Assembly: GCA_946122785.1 (NCBI GenBank)
Contig: CAMGYJ010000003.1
Span: forward strand, 3,596,001 to 3,660,000
Direction: 5' to 3'
From: Linum tenue
Taxonomy: Eukaryota > Streptophyta > Magnoliopsida > Malpighiales > Linaceae
DNA length: 64,000 nt
Shown here: positions 35,418 through 47,186 of the stretch, piece by piece
How the letters are laid out: the number at the start of each line of letters is the position of its first letter
How positions within the stretch are numbered: position 1 is the first letter of the stretch
Program-made: the position numbers and the translations under genes
Notes under the pieces: generated by a model
Databases searched by the model: none
Seen by the model: only the letters and a program-made list of their open reading frames with translations
Told to the model about the DNA's origin: nothing

Positions 35418-37217
35418 TGTTTTCCGGCGAGGAAAAACTTGTGTTTGAACACAATGAATGCACCTTTGACTTCTTGAACAACGATAATTACACGGTCCAC
35501 TCCTCTCCGAACAATGTTCGAACGAGGGTGTTTGATGTTTTGATGGTTTTTTGGGAACAAGCTACGTTACTCTACTCCTATGGAGGTTCAGTGAGAGCTC
35601 CGAAAAACTAAAAGGCAAGTTGCAGAGAAAAGATAAATTTTGACATAGTGTGTCAAATGATTGGTTGTGGAACCCTTTTCCCGTCTTTGTTTCTCCTATT
35701 TATAGTCACTGGGTGTAACTGCCTTGGTAACCGCCGTAGTAATTGCTAGCTGGCCTTTTGCTCCAACCGCCTTAGGGGCCGCTTGTCGCTGCCTTTGTGA
35801 CTAGTTGGTAACAGTCGCCTTGGGGGTCTCGTCTCGTCGCCCTGTCATGACTGGATGGGGTTGAGGTTCTTTGCTTAGCCTCCCTGATGAAGTCTTGATC
35901 GCACCCTCGGCTGCTTGATGACTCCCCACTCTTGTCGTCTTGAGACCGCTACCATCTCATGACACCAATCCTGGGGCTTGGTCTCCATACTTAGTCTTTG
36001 TAGCCTCATCCAGTTGATAAGTTACACCCTGCCGGCTTGGTACCCCGTTAGGGTGCTACCAAGTCGGCCTTGGGACTTTGTCTCCATATGGCCCCATAAG
36101 GACCATACATGGTTGTTTGGTACCTAGTCGGGTGGCCACCTCAGCTAGCCACCATGCCTTAGTAGAATTTCTTGTCTTGTTGGCTTGATACCCTGATGTA
36201 TGGCTATCAAGTCCGTCTTGGCCCCCTGTTGCCTGGCCACCAAGTCAGTCTTACCGGCTTGATACCCCCTTGGGGTCATGGGACCCTGTCGCTTTGCTTG
36301 GCTGCCAAGCATGTCTTGTCGACCCCGTTGGCTTCATACTTAGCCAAATTCATGCTTTTCATGTCTTGGAACCAAGCCATGCCTTGCCGGCTTGGTACCC
36401 TCTTGCTATGGCCATGTGATTCCATACTTAACCAATTTTCATGTATTTTAGTATCAAGCATGCCTTTTCGGCTTGATACCCCTTTGGCTCTATACTTAGC
36501 CAAATTCAATGTTTTGGTACCAAGCCCTCCTTGCCGGCATGGTACCCTCTTGCCCCATACTCAACCGATTTTGTCTCAGCACGGATGGTCTCCTATTTGG
36601 TACCCGGCTTGGTACCCGGTCGTTTGGCACCCATCGGACGGTGTCATGCTTGACACCCTTGTGGTTGGATCTCCATACTTAGCAAATTTTCACCTCGGCA
36701 TCATGTTTGACACCCTTAGACGAGACCCCCCTTGGACGAGATCATGCATGACCCCCTTTGTGCTTGACCCCCTTGGACGGTGTCATGCATGACCCCCCTT
36801 GTGCTGTGGGTCTCAACACTTAGCCAAATTTTGGCTCTCTTTGCCACCACAGCTAGGGGTACTAGCGATGACCTCCTTGTACGATATCATGCACGACCCC
36901 CTTGGATGAGACCCCCTTGGACGAGATCATGCATGACCCCCCTTGGACGGTGTCATGCATGACCCGCCTTGTGCTGTGGGTCTCAACACTTAGCCAAATT
37001 TTGTACCAAGGGGTGGAGGCATCGTCCGGCTATGGGGTCACGGAGACGGTCGGTTATCGTATAGAGGAGAAGGGGTTTGGCCACTTAGGCCCAAAAACCC
37101 AACCCAACAAGGCCCAGCTATCTCTTTTAATCATTAATGTTGAGCTGGCCTTATAAATCACTACCACTCCTTGAAAATAATCAATGTGGTATTAAGTTAT
37201 TTTTTTAGTGGTAAACA
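35418..37217 (-). mobile_element. Solo LTR B, complete copy
   Basis: It is 1800 bp with ends TGTTTTCC and GTAAACA, and TSD TTATC at 35413-35417 and 37218-37222. It shares several blocks with LTR A: the terminal TGTTT...GGCGA, ACCTTTGACTTC, GTTCGAACGAGGGTGTT, and CTACTCCTATGGAGGTTC. The minus-strand TATA box is at about 35713-35705. The two LTRs have different TSDs, so they are separate insertions of related families. Confidence 0.82.
36000..37010. repeat. Degenerate internal repeats of LTR B
   Basis: Phrases such as GGCTTGGTACCC, GGCTTGATACCC and CCATACTTAGCCAAATT recur with drift. The longest near-identical pair, running through CGGTGTCATGCATGACC and TGCTGTGGGTCTCAACACTT, is at about 36778-36833 and 36948-37003. 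The earlier part is also present in copy 1 (18810-19509). Confidence 0.75.
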
Positions 37218-37581
37218 TTATCATATTTTGTGCTTCCATAGGTTTGTTAATATCGGGAGAGATCGTATTTCGTGTTGACATTATTTAATTAACCTTCATA
37301 TGCTCGGTGACAAAGCTGTGGCTTATGTGTGTAATTTTGTCTTGTAATTGATGAACACTTTTTCTAAGTGTCGTGAAGAAGATAAGGATGAGTGACGTTA
37401 ATTGGGGTTTAATTATTGGGGTTAAAGTACTAATTACTAAGTCAAGTTGCTCTAGATTTGATAAAATGACGTTTTGGGGTTTCTTTTCTGTAGATTTCAA
37501 CCTAAAACATGTTCCCCATATCTCTTGCAAATTTTCGTTTTGGGTTCTTGTTTATGGAGTATGTTATCGTGAGGTGTTGAT

Positions 37582-38113
37582 CAGGGGCGGAGCTAGGATT
37601 TGAATCTCGGGGAGGCCGAAATTGTTTAATTTACCATGACAAAAAAAGTTTATAGAATTTTTATTATCATAACAAAACAAGAATTGCGATAATTATTTAC
37701 TATGTGATATGTCAAAACAAATTATTAAATTACGAAAAAAATTAATCATGTATTTCAATATGTAGCTCATTTTTATCATTTTCAAACAATTTATTGGCTT
37801 ATTTCAATATGGAAATAGCAAAATAACACTTAATTTGCTGTAGTTTAGATGAGAATGCTCACAACTTGAAAATGACAAAAATGGGCACTAATTAGCAATA
37901 GGCAAGATTCGAACCCATGCACTCAATTTGGAAGATCAACTCTTCTACCACTCGTCCGCCCCTTAGTTTCTTGTCAGATTATTGCGCTCACAGTTAATAT
38001 TCTAACATCTATTTTATACGTAATTTTTCACAATCCGAAGAGATTTTATACGTAGTTTCAAAATTCTCGGGGGGGCCGGGGCCCCTCCGAGGCTCCACCT
38101 AGCTCCGCCCCTG
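37582..38113. mobile_element. hAT-like MITE with GGGGCGGAGCTAGG ends
   Basis: The TIR CAGGGGCGGAGCTAGG is matched by CCTAGCTCCGCCCCTG at the right end (one spacer difference). A perfect 8-bp TSD, GTGTTGAT, is at 37574-37581 and 38114-38121. The interior is AT-rich and contains a tRNA-like segment at 37901-37962. Confidence 0.88.
37901..37962 (-). other. tRNA-like segment (degenerate, glycine-type anticodon loop) inside the MITE
   Basis: On the minus strand there is an A-box-like TGGTAGAAGAGT (37950-37939), an anticodon-loop-like CTTCCAA and a B box GGTTCGAATC (37915-37906). Spacing fits the D, anticodon and T arms of a tRNA, with TCC at the anticodon position. The acceptor stem does not pair, so it is not a functional tRNA. 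It may be a captured tRNA or SINE piece. Confidence 0.5.
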
Positions 38114-38121
38114 GTGTTGAT

Positions 38122-39169
38122 TCTTAATAATAATGCATGAAAATGTCTTGATGATTAATGTATGGAAAATTGAGATTTAACTCATACCCTTAATAGTTCA
38201 TATGGATGCATAATAGTTATAATTTCTCACTCGATTTATTTTCTAATCAAGTTTATCGTCTCTCACCTCATAGTTTAACAAATGTTGCGTCAGTTGAACT
38301 TATTCTACGTATCACAAAAGAATAATATTAAGATGTACATATCACATCTCAAATCCGTCGGTCGAGTACAACGATTGAGGAACCACATAGAGGACTGTAA
38401 ATCTTAATTAGGTTATACTTGTGATGAATTGAATGATCAATATTAATGTTGAAACTAATTAGAAATTTCATCAAATAAGCAAGTTGGTGTTAATTTTTTC
38501 AATACCTACTACTACTACAACTTGTACTTGATTTGTGGGGTACGGAATTAGGGTTTGCTTAGGTGTGAATCGGATCCTTTGGTAACAAGTGTCAACTATG
38601 TGTAGCTACCACTTCTTTACATAATTAATCATATAGTTTAGTATTAACCGCCTTTGATTAAGGTTGGCAAAGTCTTACGCTTTGGTTTCTAATTCGCCAG
38701 CAGGTTTAATCTAATCAATCATAAGTCTAGCAGTCGTCACACAATTGCCTAATTATAGACAAAATTAACTACGAAGAAAAGTACTAAAGTAGTATATTTA
38801 GTCTGTAATACAAAAGTAAATCATCCATGGAAAAAAAGTAAACTCCCTACCTACCAAAACTCATATTCAATCATTCGATCTCATCATAGTTCACCATAGG
38901 ATTAAATATTAAACGAGTGAGTTAAAAAAAAAACTTTAGTGAGAGGGTAAAGTTCAAATTTGAAGTGAATCTAATGTTTTAACATTTCGATTCGACTAAT
39001 CTTCATCCTTATGGGGGGTATGAGATTTAATTTTCATCATAGTTTCCAACATCAATTTGCACAAACAAGTAGCATCGTGTCGTCAATCTGCTCCTCATCC
39101 ATTATAGCACCGCTAATAGAGTCGGTAGGGGCTTTGTATTGACTTTTCGATGCACAAGTTAGATTGTAA
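38122..39169. other. AT-rich intergenic stretch, nothing recognised
   Basis: No gene or element boundary could be supported. Confidence 0.5.
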
Positions 39170-39178
39170 TAAGAAAAA

Positions 39179-40695
39179 GGCCAAATGCACTTGTGTAGCC
39201 AAAACTTTGACGTTTGTGACAACAATAGCCATTTTTGGGAAATACAAATAATAGCCAGAATTTTGAAAGTTTGATAACGATAATAGCCATTTCTGTTACA
39301 AACTTTAAACGGTGTTAGAAACTCCATCAAGTTAACGTTAGGCTGACTAGAATGCCAAATCATCACACACGTCAGCGACAAGTCATCAATATCATTGCCA
39401 CGTCATTTTGATTTATCTCTTAACAATTCCAGGTGGATAAATGAAAAAAATTCAAATAGTCTTTTTTTTATTATCTGAACTACAATTTTTTTATTTGTGA
39501 AAACTAAAAACAAAATAAATATATGTAACAATAAATAAAATAATAAATAATTTTTTTTATCACACTTCCCTCTTTTTTAACTGCTTCCCCTGCAGATCAC
39601 CCATTTCTTCTCAATTCTTCGAACTTCTCCTTCTCCCTCTACCCCAACCGCCGCTTCTCTTTCTCCTTCTCCCCTCAATCACTAATCCAAATTAATTCAT
39701 TCTCCTTCTCTCAAACCATAACTAGCAGCTTCAACGACGAGGAATCTCCGGCAATCAAAGTTTCCTCGGAACTGCCTCAGAGATCCGTCAATCCAGCAGC
39801 CGAAACATCAGCTCAATCATCCAAGAGAACCCCCACCGCTCATCTCCATAGCCTCTGACCGTCAGGCGTCAGGCATGACGGATGCGGCACCGTCGGGCAT
39901 GACAGTGAGGGAGAGTCGAACTAAGGAATTCTAAAAAGAGCGAATGAGTTGGGGGGAAAGGCAGAGTGGGCAAGGAGAGTAGAAGACCTTTTGGCAGAGC
40001 GGATTCCAGATTTGAAAGGTATGGAATTAATTTCATCTTCTTGTGATTAGCGGCTGGGGAGGAATCGTCACCGGAGTTGGCTGGGCCAGAATCCAAAGAA
40101 TTGGAATCGGGTAGCTTGGGCTTCTTTGCTCGACCCAATTGGTCGTTGCCATCGTTGTCTGCTTGAGCGCTGGCCTCCGTATTAGAGTGACGGGCTCATC
40201 GGCGGAGGAGGGCATAGTCGTGAACACGGGAAGAAGTAGGACGAGCATGTGAGGAATTGGGATTTCAATTCTTGGGCTTCTCTAGAGATCTAAGAGGGAA
40301 GGCACCCTTTCTTCTTCTTCTTCCCCTTCCTCCACCGGTGCCTTCTTCCTCATTGTTTTCGGTTCGCTGTCGATCAGAACAGAGGGTAGGTTGGGAGGAG
40401 AGAAGTCTTTTAGTTTTATTTATTTATTTATATTTAATTTTCATATATCAGAAAACCCAGCCATTTGAAAATTTCAAATTTTAATTATTGTTTTTATTTA
40501 ATATTTATTAATTAAATCCACGTGGCAAATACATACAGGACAAAAGTTGCTTGATCGGACAATTCGTTAGACCAGTCAGCATGTTAACTAACACCGTCAA
40601 ACAATTGGACGAAAGTGAATATTTTTGGTATTTCACCAAACATGGCTATATTTGGCAAAACCGTCAAAGTTTTGGCTACACAAGTGTATTTGGCC
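39179..40695. mobile_element. Mutator-like element (MULE), non-autonomous, possible Pack-MULE
   Basis: It begins GGCCAAATGCACTTGTGTAG and ends with the inverse of GGCCAAATACACTTGTGTAG. The perfect 9-bp TSD TAAGAAAAA is at 39170-39178 and 40696-40704. The first 34 bp of the TIRs are nearly identical, and similarity fades over about 250 bp. The interior (39580-40410) is CT-rich on the plus strand and has an open minus-strand frame, including LGRAKKPKLPDSNSLDSG, that looks like a gene 5' end. It may be a captured host fragment, but I do not recognise the source. Confidence 0.88.
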
Positions 40696-40820
40696 TAAGA
40701 AAAAATGCAATTTGAATTCTTTAAGTAAGAATTATGATTTTGTAAACCTGTATTCAAGATTGTATCAAACTAGTTAGATGGATTATTATTTGATGGTATA
40801 ATCATGGTCTAACCAATAGC

Positions 40821-41263
40821 TAGGGGTGGCTACACGGTCCGGTTAAATAAGCGCAAATTGTTCCAATACAGTTCGGCCTTTTTGAAAATATAAGGACCAA
40901 AGATTGGATTGGATACAGTCCGGTCTTGACCTGGTCCGGTCCCAATTCGGTCTTGATTTTATATTGAGCTTGTGGGGATTTGAGTGGCCTAAGGCCTAAA
41001 AGGGTGAGGAGTTCGTTAAGTTTTGTACTAAGTGCAAAGGTTTGTGACCGTTTATGCAAATTACCCTTAAGTTTTGGGTGTTGAGCTCTCTTATCCGGTC
41101 TTTATCCAGTTTTCGATCCGGTCCCGAACGATTTTTTACCTCAAATCTAAGCCCAAAGATTGGATTGAATTGTTTACTAACCGGTCCCGGTCCGGTCTCG
41201 ATCCGGGATATACGTTTCGGTTTCGGGAAAAACTAAAAAACCCAGACCAAATAGCCAGCCCTG
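40821..41263. mobile_element. hAT-like MITE, same family as 23842-24660
   Basis: The ends are TAGGGGTGGCTA and TAGCCAGCCCTG. The flanking 8-mers CCAATAGC (40813-40820) and CCGATAGC (41264-41271) match at seven of eight. The interior is the reverse-orientation counterpart of the middle element nested in the CACTA and lacks its Harbinger-like insertion. Confidence 0.82.
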
Positions 41264-41432
41264 CCGATAGCATACCAATAAAACATCGATAGTGAATTAA
41301 TATTAAAGTAGGATAATATACCAAAATATTAATGACCACAATCTAAAACCCCGATCGTTATACTTTATAGTAGGATAACATACTTTAAAGTAGGATAACA
41401 TACTTTTCTTGTATATACTTTATGACCGTATC

Positions 41433-44250
41433 TTTTTTTTTTTTTTTTTTGCCAAAGATATTCCGGAAGGAATAGCAAGATACGAGAATATACAAGACCA
41501 AACGGTCAGGAGAAAGAAAGAAGAGCAAAACGATGATGAACAAGATGTTGAGTCATCGATGACATGACCTGTTTTGCCACGGTATGGGCAGCCCTATTGT
41601 ACCTACACGGGGTGAAATGAAACGAAACACGCGCGAGAGATGTTCGTAACACCTGAACCTCCTTCATATGGCACCCCCCAAAGCGTGAGCCGAGTCATTC
41701 GCGGACACCATCCGGATAACGACCTGCGCATCACCACAAAACAACACATTAGTTACCGAGCAAAGTGAGAGAGACACCAACACATGGCATCCCGAAGCGC
41801 CATTAACTCAAGAAGAAAAGGGTTGGAAACTTCCGCATAGAATCGTCCAAGAGCAAAAGAAATAGTACTATGGGACGAGTATCCAACAAATCCAATGGCA
41901 CCCCCCACTGATTCTTTTGTAGGTCCATCAAAATGGACAAGCATGAATCCATCCGGGATGGAGGGTGGTGATGGATTGCGATGAAGAGATGGATTGGGCG
42001 GATGCTGGTGTTTCCTTGAAGTGCCAGATTCTTGAACTGTAAACCATTCCGTAGCTTGAGAGTTGAATTGTCTTAGAAAGGAAGCGGGAAGGAATAGTGT
42101 AAGTTCATACGTTGATGAGCATCTCCCTTTCCAGATGCGCATATAGAGGAACACCAACTTTGTAAAATCTGTGCGAGTTAACCCTGCATCCAACAGTAGA
42201 TATCTCCAACCAACTGCAACATGAAGTGAGTTAATGTAAGGAAATATATGCCCAAAACCTGTCAAATCCTATAAGCCAGCCGATATCCTACATTCCAAAA
42301 AACAAAGGGATAGAGTTTCCTTAGGGTTGGAACAAACGGGACACAACAAGCCTTCATCATCTTCTTCTTCATCAATGATTTCCTTATCCCGCAGAACGTC
42401 CCGAACAGGTAAGAAACCTTTCACTAATCACCAACGAAAAAAACGCAATTTAGGAGGAACCGAGAGAGACCAGAGAGCTTTCCAAGCTGGGAATAAAAAA
42501 TGACCGGAATTGTAGAAGGATTACTCACGAAATCAGAAGCTGCAACATGGTAACCAGATTTGATCGAGTATTCACCCGAGTTTTCATAGTGCCATATAAG
42601 TTGTCAGCCATAGGAAGTTGAGGAAGAGGGATGGAGAGGATTACCTTGACCGTGGTAGCATCAAAAAGAGACTGCAACATCTCTACCTTCCATTTTCCAA
42701 CCGAGTAATCAATGAGTGAAGAAACCTGTGTTGATGGTAAACCAACATGTGGTAGCAGTTTGGGACTAGAGGGAGGAGTGGTGGGCAACCAGGGATCCTT
42801 AGTGATGTGAATGGAAGTCCCAGATCCAACGAGCCAGCGGAGACCTTGCCTCAAAAGGTCCCTTCCTATCAGCACCCCTTGCCACGCCCAAGAAGTTCGG
42901 GCTCTGGGAACAGCCTGCAAGAACGAAACCTGAGAAAAATATTTAGCTTTATACATCACAGCTAAAGCACAATCCGGGGATTGGAGGATACGCCAAGCTT
43001 GTTTGGCAAGAAGGGCTTTATTATTGCTGTCGAAGTCTCGAAAGCCTAGACCACCATGGTTTTTGTGCCGACAGAGAGCTCGCCATGATGTCCATTTCAT
43101 ACCTTCATTTCGATCTTGTTGTGCCCACCAAAACCTTGTCAGACTTCAAGAGTATCTCCTTAGCAGCAAGGGACAAAGCCTTGGATTTCCACTGTTGTAG
43201 TCGAGCAAACAACTTATCTTCAATGAACTGAAAGGTGGATTGTTTTGACCGTGCAACATGTGTAGGAAGTCCTAGTTAGCGGTCCTCTAACGTACTTTCC
43301 GCAACTCCCAGTAGGGAAGTGATTTCTGCTGCTTCCTCAGAAGTAATGTTCCTGCTGAAAGTGACTGAGGACTTATGAAGATTGACTTTTTGTCCACTGA
43401 CATGTTGGTAAGAGGCAAACAAAGAGAGAAGGTTATGGCATTCCGTGATGGACGCTTTGATAAATAAATAAATAAGTACCGTCAGCAAAAAAAAGATGCG
43501 AGAGCACCAGACAACGCCAGTGAACTTTAATCCCATGGAGGAATTGAGCATGGATGGCCTGATCAATGAGTGGGAAAAACCTTCTGTATAGAGAGCAAAT
43601 AAAAGAGGTGATAAGGGATCTCCTTGGCGAATACCACGCTCTGGGTGGAAGAAAACATGAGGGCTGCCATTCAATAAGACTGAGAAAGAAACAGTGGTAA
43701 CACATTGGTGAATCCATTGTAACCACTGATCACAGAAGCCCAAGCGTTGTAAAAGAGAAAACAAAAATTCCCATTCAACCCTATCATATGCTTTCTCCAT
43801 GTATAACTTTAATGCCATCCATTTTTCATTACCAGAGGTTTTAGTTTTGAGGAAATGCAACACCTCCTGCCCTATAAGAATATTGTCAGAGATCAACCTA
43901 CCCTTTACGAAGCCATTTTGAAAGGGACTTACCACATGAGGGAGGACAACACTAAGTCGAGAAGTTAAAATCTTGAAGATCACCTTGTAGGGGACTTGGC
44001 ACAACCCAATGGGGCGCATTTGTCTCATCGTCTCTGCATTTGGAACTTTAGGCAATAAAGTGTACCATGTATGGTTAAAATTTGACAGCAAGTGACTTGT
44101 AACAAAAAATTCTTGAACTGCAGCTACCACAGAGTCCTCTACTAAAGTCCAAAACGATGGGAAGAAGAGACCGGTAAAGCCATCTGAACCAGGAGCTTGG
44201 TAGCCTCCTATCATCTTAACTGGCAGTAGACGATTTTTGTGATCTGACCG
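41433..44250 (-). pseudogene. L1-type LINE, 5'-truncated and inactive
   Basis: Reading right to left: reverse transcriptase from YQAPGSDGFTGLFF and MRPIGLCQVPYKVI through FQNGFVKGRLISDNIL, MEKAYDRVEWEF and GIRQGDPLSPLLF (44200-43276); then a zf-RVT-like part with HGGLGFRDF and ALLAKQAWRI (43100-42525); then an RNase H-like part (about 42000-41450); then a poly(A), seen as an 18-base T run at 41433-41450. The catalytic aspartates are damaged. Motif A reads LKLYMEKAYD where LxxD is expected, and the later motif reads FFADGTYLF instead of a double Asp. Several frameshifts are present. There is no convincing TSD; a weak TGACCG match exists near 41422 and 44245. Confidence 0.88.
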
Positions 44251-44818
44251 AATGGTGAAAAAATGAAAAATAAAAAATAAAAAAAGGTTAGAGAAGATAA
44301 GACAAGATAGAGCCCGGTTCCGAGATTTTCTCCCGAGTCGATTCCCAAGTCCATTACGCTGGGCTTTGTTGACATTGGGCCTCACGAATCCATTTCGTAG
44401 TCCAGTTATGTGGAAGATGATATTGGGCTAGCTTTTGGTCATCGTTCTAGGCTTCTAGCTCGTGCGAGTTTCAGGTCTGGCAAGCACTGGAAAACCTACC
44501 AGCTTCCTCGTCGGCTGAGCTTCTGATCGACCTCGTCTCCCTATCCCAGTCCTTCGCCGGCGGAAGCTGTTCACCTTTCAAGATCATCTCTCATCGCCGT
44601 CCGGCGTATCATTCGAAAGCCGGTTCGTTATCGCTCTCGATTCTCTGTGCAAATCTCGCCCTTTTGTAGCTCGTTTGAACTCGGTTCATATTGCAAGATC
44701 CGGACTTTGCAACATTTTGAGTTATGGGTTCGCTAAATTGAATCGTTGCAAGTTTAGGGTCCGTTTCTAATTGGGGAAATTGGAATTTATTTGCTGTTTA
44801 TTTTTTTTTTCAGTAGCC

Positions 44819-45808
44819 ATGAAGGTTAGATCATCTGTGAAGAAGATGTGCGAGTTCTGCCAAGTAATTAAGCGGCGTGGGCGAGTCTATGTGCTTTGCA
44901 GCTCCAATCCTAAGCACAAGCAGCGACAAGGCCTGGCCACGTTTGCCCATGAAGGACCCTTGTGCGTAAATCTCCTTTCCCTCACACTTATTAACGGTTG
45001 AATTTTCCCTGTTAGAAATTATGAGAAGTCAGTTTCATTTCAGTGGATACAATACTATTGACGCTGGATGTAGTCGAACTGATTGTATAACGCTTTTCAT
45101 GCATAGGAGTAGGAGATTAGATGCTATGTACATATAGAAGCAGTTATGTTGCAGATAAGGAGCTGATTCGGTCCAGAACCGTCGTTTGTTTGTGCGCCAT
45201 GTCTTTTGTTCTGAACAACGAGGGTTGATAGCTTAGCATTAAGGCCATTGAGCATTTGGATAAACAGTAGTGGAGGATAGGTGTCATGGCGCTGACATGA
45301 TGAGATAGAAGGTTTCAATTTTCAAACTTCGCGCATACTTCCCTTAAGGCACTTAAAATCTTGAAGTTTGTTTAGTTTAATGGGGAACCAAGCAATGCAA
45401 GTTGCAGGCAGTTTCTCTTGAAGTCCGGTTTCTGTTTTACCAGAACTTTGCTCGACAGATACCACACTATCAAGTGACTTTGACTGGATCAGAGTTTTCA
45501 ATATAGGGGGTTTTGATGTTACTTAAGCCGATGTGAACTGAATAACCATGCTTTCGTTTCCCTGTCTTTCTGTGCAATATCTGTGCTAATAGTGTTCGGC
45601 ACAACGACACTTGATGTTAATCACACTTGTTAACACCATCTTTCACCATCTTCATGTCAGGTCTACGGAGTCTACTACCACCAAAGTGATCACCACCTCT
45701 AATCACAGTCTGCCTTCTCTCACCCCTAAAAGACGTGAGCCGATGACATCCGTTGCATTTGGATGGAGTGGGAGCCTTGCATCTCTTCTCTTCAGGCAAC
45801 CGAAGTAA
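44819..45808 (+). CDS. Ribosomal protein bL36 family (large subunit L36), nuclear gene, two coding exons
   Basis: Coding exons are 44819-44961 and 45661-45808 (GTGCGT donor, TGTCAG acceptor), giving 96 residues. The first 38 residues are the classic bacterial-type L36: [23 protein letters not shown] and NPKHKQRQG. The zinc-ribbon ligands C11, C14, C27 and H33 are all present. This small basic protein sits in the large ribosomal subunit of bacterial-type ribosomes; in plants the nuclear copy is thought to serve an organelle, most likely mitochondria. The second exon adds about 48 residues ending FRQPK, a C-terminal extension typical of the plant nuclear form. The start follows a 5' UTR acceptor (TTTTTCAG at 44804-44812), so a leader intron is likely. 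If GTAAAT four bases downstream were used as donor instead, exon 2 would stop after 13 codons. The LINE at 41433-44250 ends shortly upstream. Confidence 0.9.
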
Positions 45809-47176
45809 GATAACCGACTAACAATCGTTTCTGATCAAGCTTATTGCATACTGGTGATCAATACTGAAAACGCCTCCTTGAATTCTTCACCTCCCTACTG
45901 AAACATTGAGGTTTTCTGTGTCAAGAGAATAGGATGATGTTAGACATGTAGCCATACTTCTGCAGTCATCCTCCTGCATAATCGATCCGTTTATCATTAG
46001 TTTGAATCGTGTCTACTGAATCCTTCCTAGTTGATCATGATCTTACCGACATTTGACTGATGCAGGTTTTGTTGATATGGGCCCTTCCTATTTTGGACAA
46101 TCCTTAGAATCGACTCCTCCTAACTTCGGTTTTTGATTGCCGGGCTTCATTGGCCCACAAGTGAAATCAATGGAAAGGTGTTTGGTTGGATCCTTTAAGA
46201 ATTTGCCACCCCATGGCTAATTGAAATTTGAAACCCTAAATTAGGGTGGTCTATTAGTTAGTTGTAACTGTGTGGAATGCGAAAGTTCAATGATTCTCCA
46301 ACTTCCAAAAAGCATTATTGTTGAGAAATTGGTTGAATTAGGATTGAAAACAGCAAAGGAGATAAGGTAAGGAGGGTCCCTCATTTCAATTCACAGCCAA
46401 CATTTATTGTCATTCATGATTGAGGTTCCAAAATGGCTAGCTTGTTCATGAAATGAATATGAGATTCAGATTTGTTTGAACTTCAAACAAACTCAAGTTA
46501 TCTTATAAAGATTAGCAGGTTCTCGACTTGGTATATCAAAGTCTTTGTTTGAGAGGTCGTAAGTTGGTTATCTTAGTTAGTAGCTCTCAATATTAATGTT
46601 GAATTGATGCACAATGTATATGATGTGTCTGAGCAGTTTTTTAGTTCATTGGACCATTTTACATATTTCAACAACTAAATAGTTAAGATGAAGTGAAAGA
46701 GGGTTTGATCTAACAACTAGTTTTCAATCTCGAGATCCTAGATTGGAATCTTGGTGAACTTCCCCCGCGAATGCCCTTCAGTAGCATAGGGAAAAAAATT
46801 AGTAAGACCAACCGATTTTTGACACCCGGTTAAATTATAACTAAATTTGGGAGAATGTAAACGAATAATGTAAAACTTTATGTTAATCATCTCTCCATGT
46901 TATAAAAACCAACCAATATGATCATTATACCATCAGAATCATCATCTTCATGAAAGAATAAATTAAAAGATAGAGATAAAAAAAGTTCCTCTAAAGGAGA
47001 TTATGATAATCACTACACCACCTTTGATATTGTTTTCTCACAACTATTTAATGTCTTTGCTTTAGTTTCCTTTTGCCTTGTTCTCGTGGCCATGGCCTTC
47101 ATTCTTTTCCTCTCCCTTTATCACTTTGGTTGAGTTGTACAATTCTTTTTGGATTACGTTGAAACAAAGTATGCAT
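45809..47176. other. 3' flank of the L36 gene and intergenic DNA
   Basis: The first few hundred bases are presumably the L36 3' UTR. Beyond that nothing is recognised. Confidence 0.45.
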
Positions 47177-47186
47177 ATTCTCTTTT

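Larger units (their letters stand above)
19510..36703 (+). repeat. Large tandem duplication, copy 2
   Basis: It opens at the CA shared by the junction and repeats 9916 onward. It holds the clean empty site for copy 1's hAT (19940-19947) and its own private CACTA element (20846-29412). After 36703 the sequence runs on into the remaining part of LTR B, which copy 1 lacks. The two breakpoints share only 2 bp (CA). Confidence 0.93.

Noticed and set aside
9293..37217. LTR A and LTR B as the paired LTRs of one very large retrotransposon
   Set aside because: Each has its own different 5-bp TSD, their U3 regions differ, and no gag, pol, PBS or polypurine tract lies between them.
37901..37962. Functional tRNA-Gly gene
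   Set aside because: There is no pairing acceptor stem and the arms are degenerate. It lies inside a MITE.
41415..44255. TGACCG-containing TSD for the large LINE
   Set aside because: The candidate repeats match at only about eight of eleven positions, and the 5' edge is not otherwise fixed.
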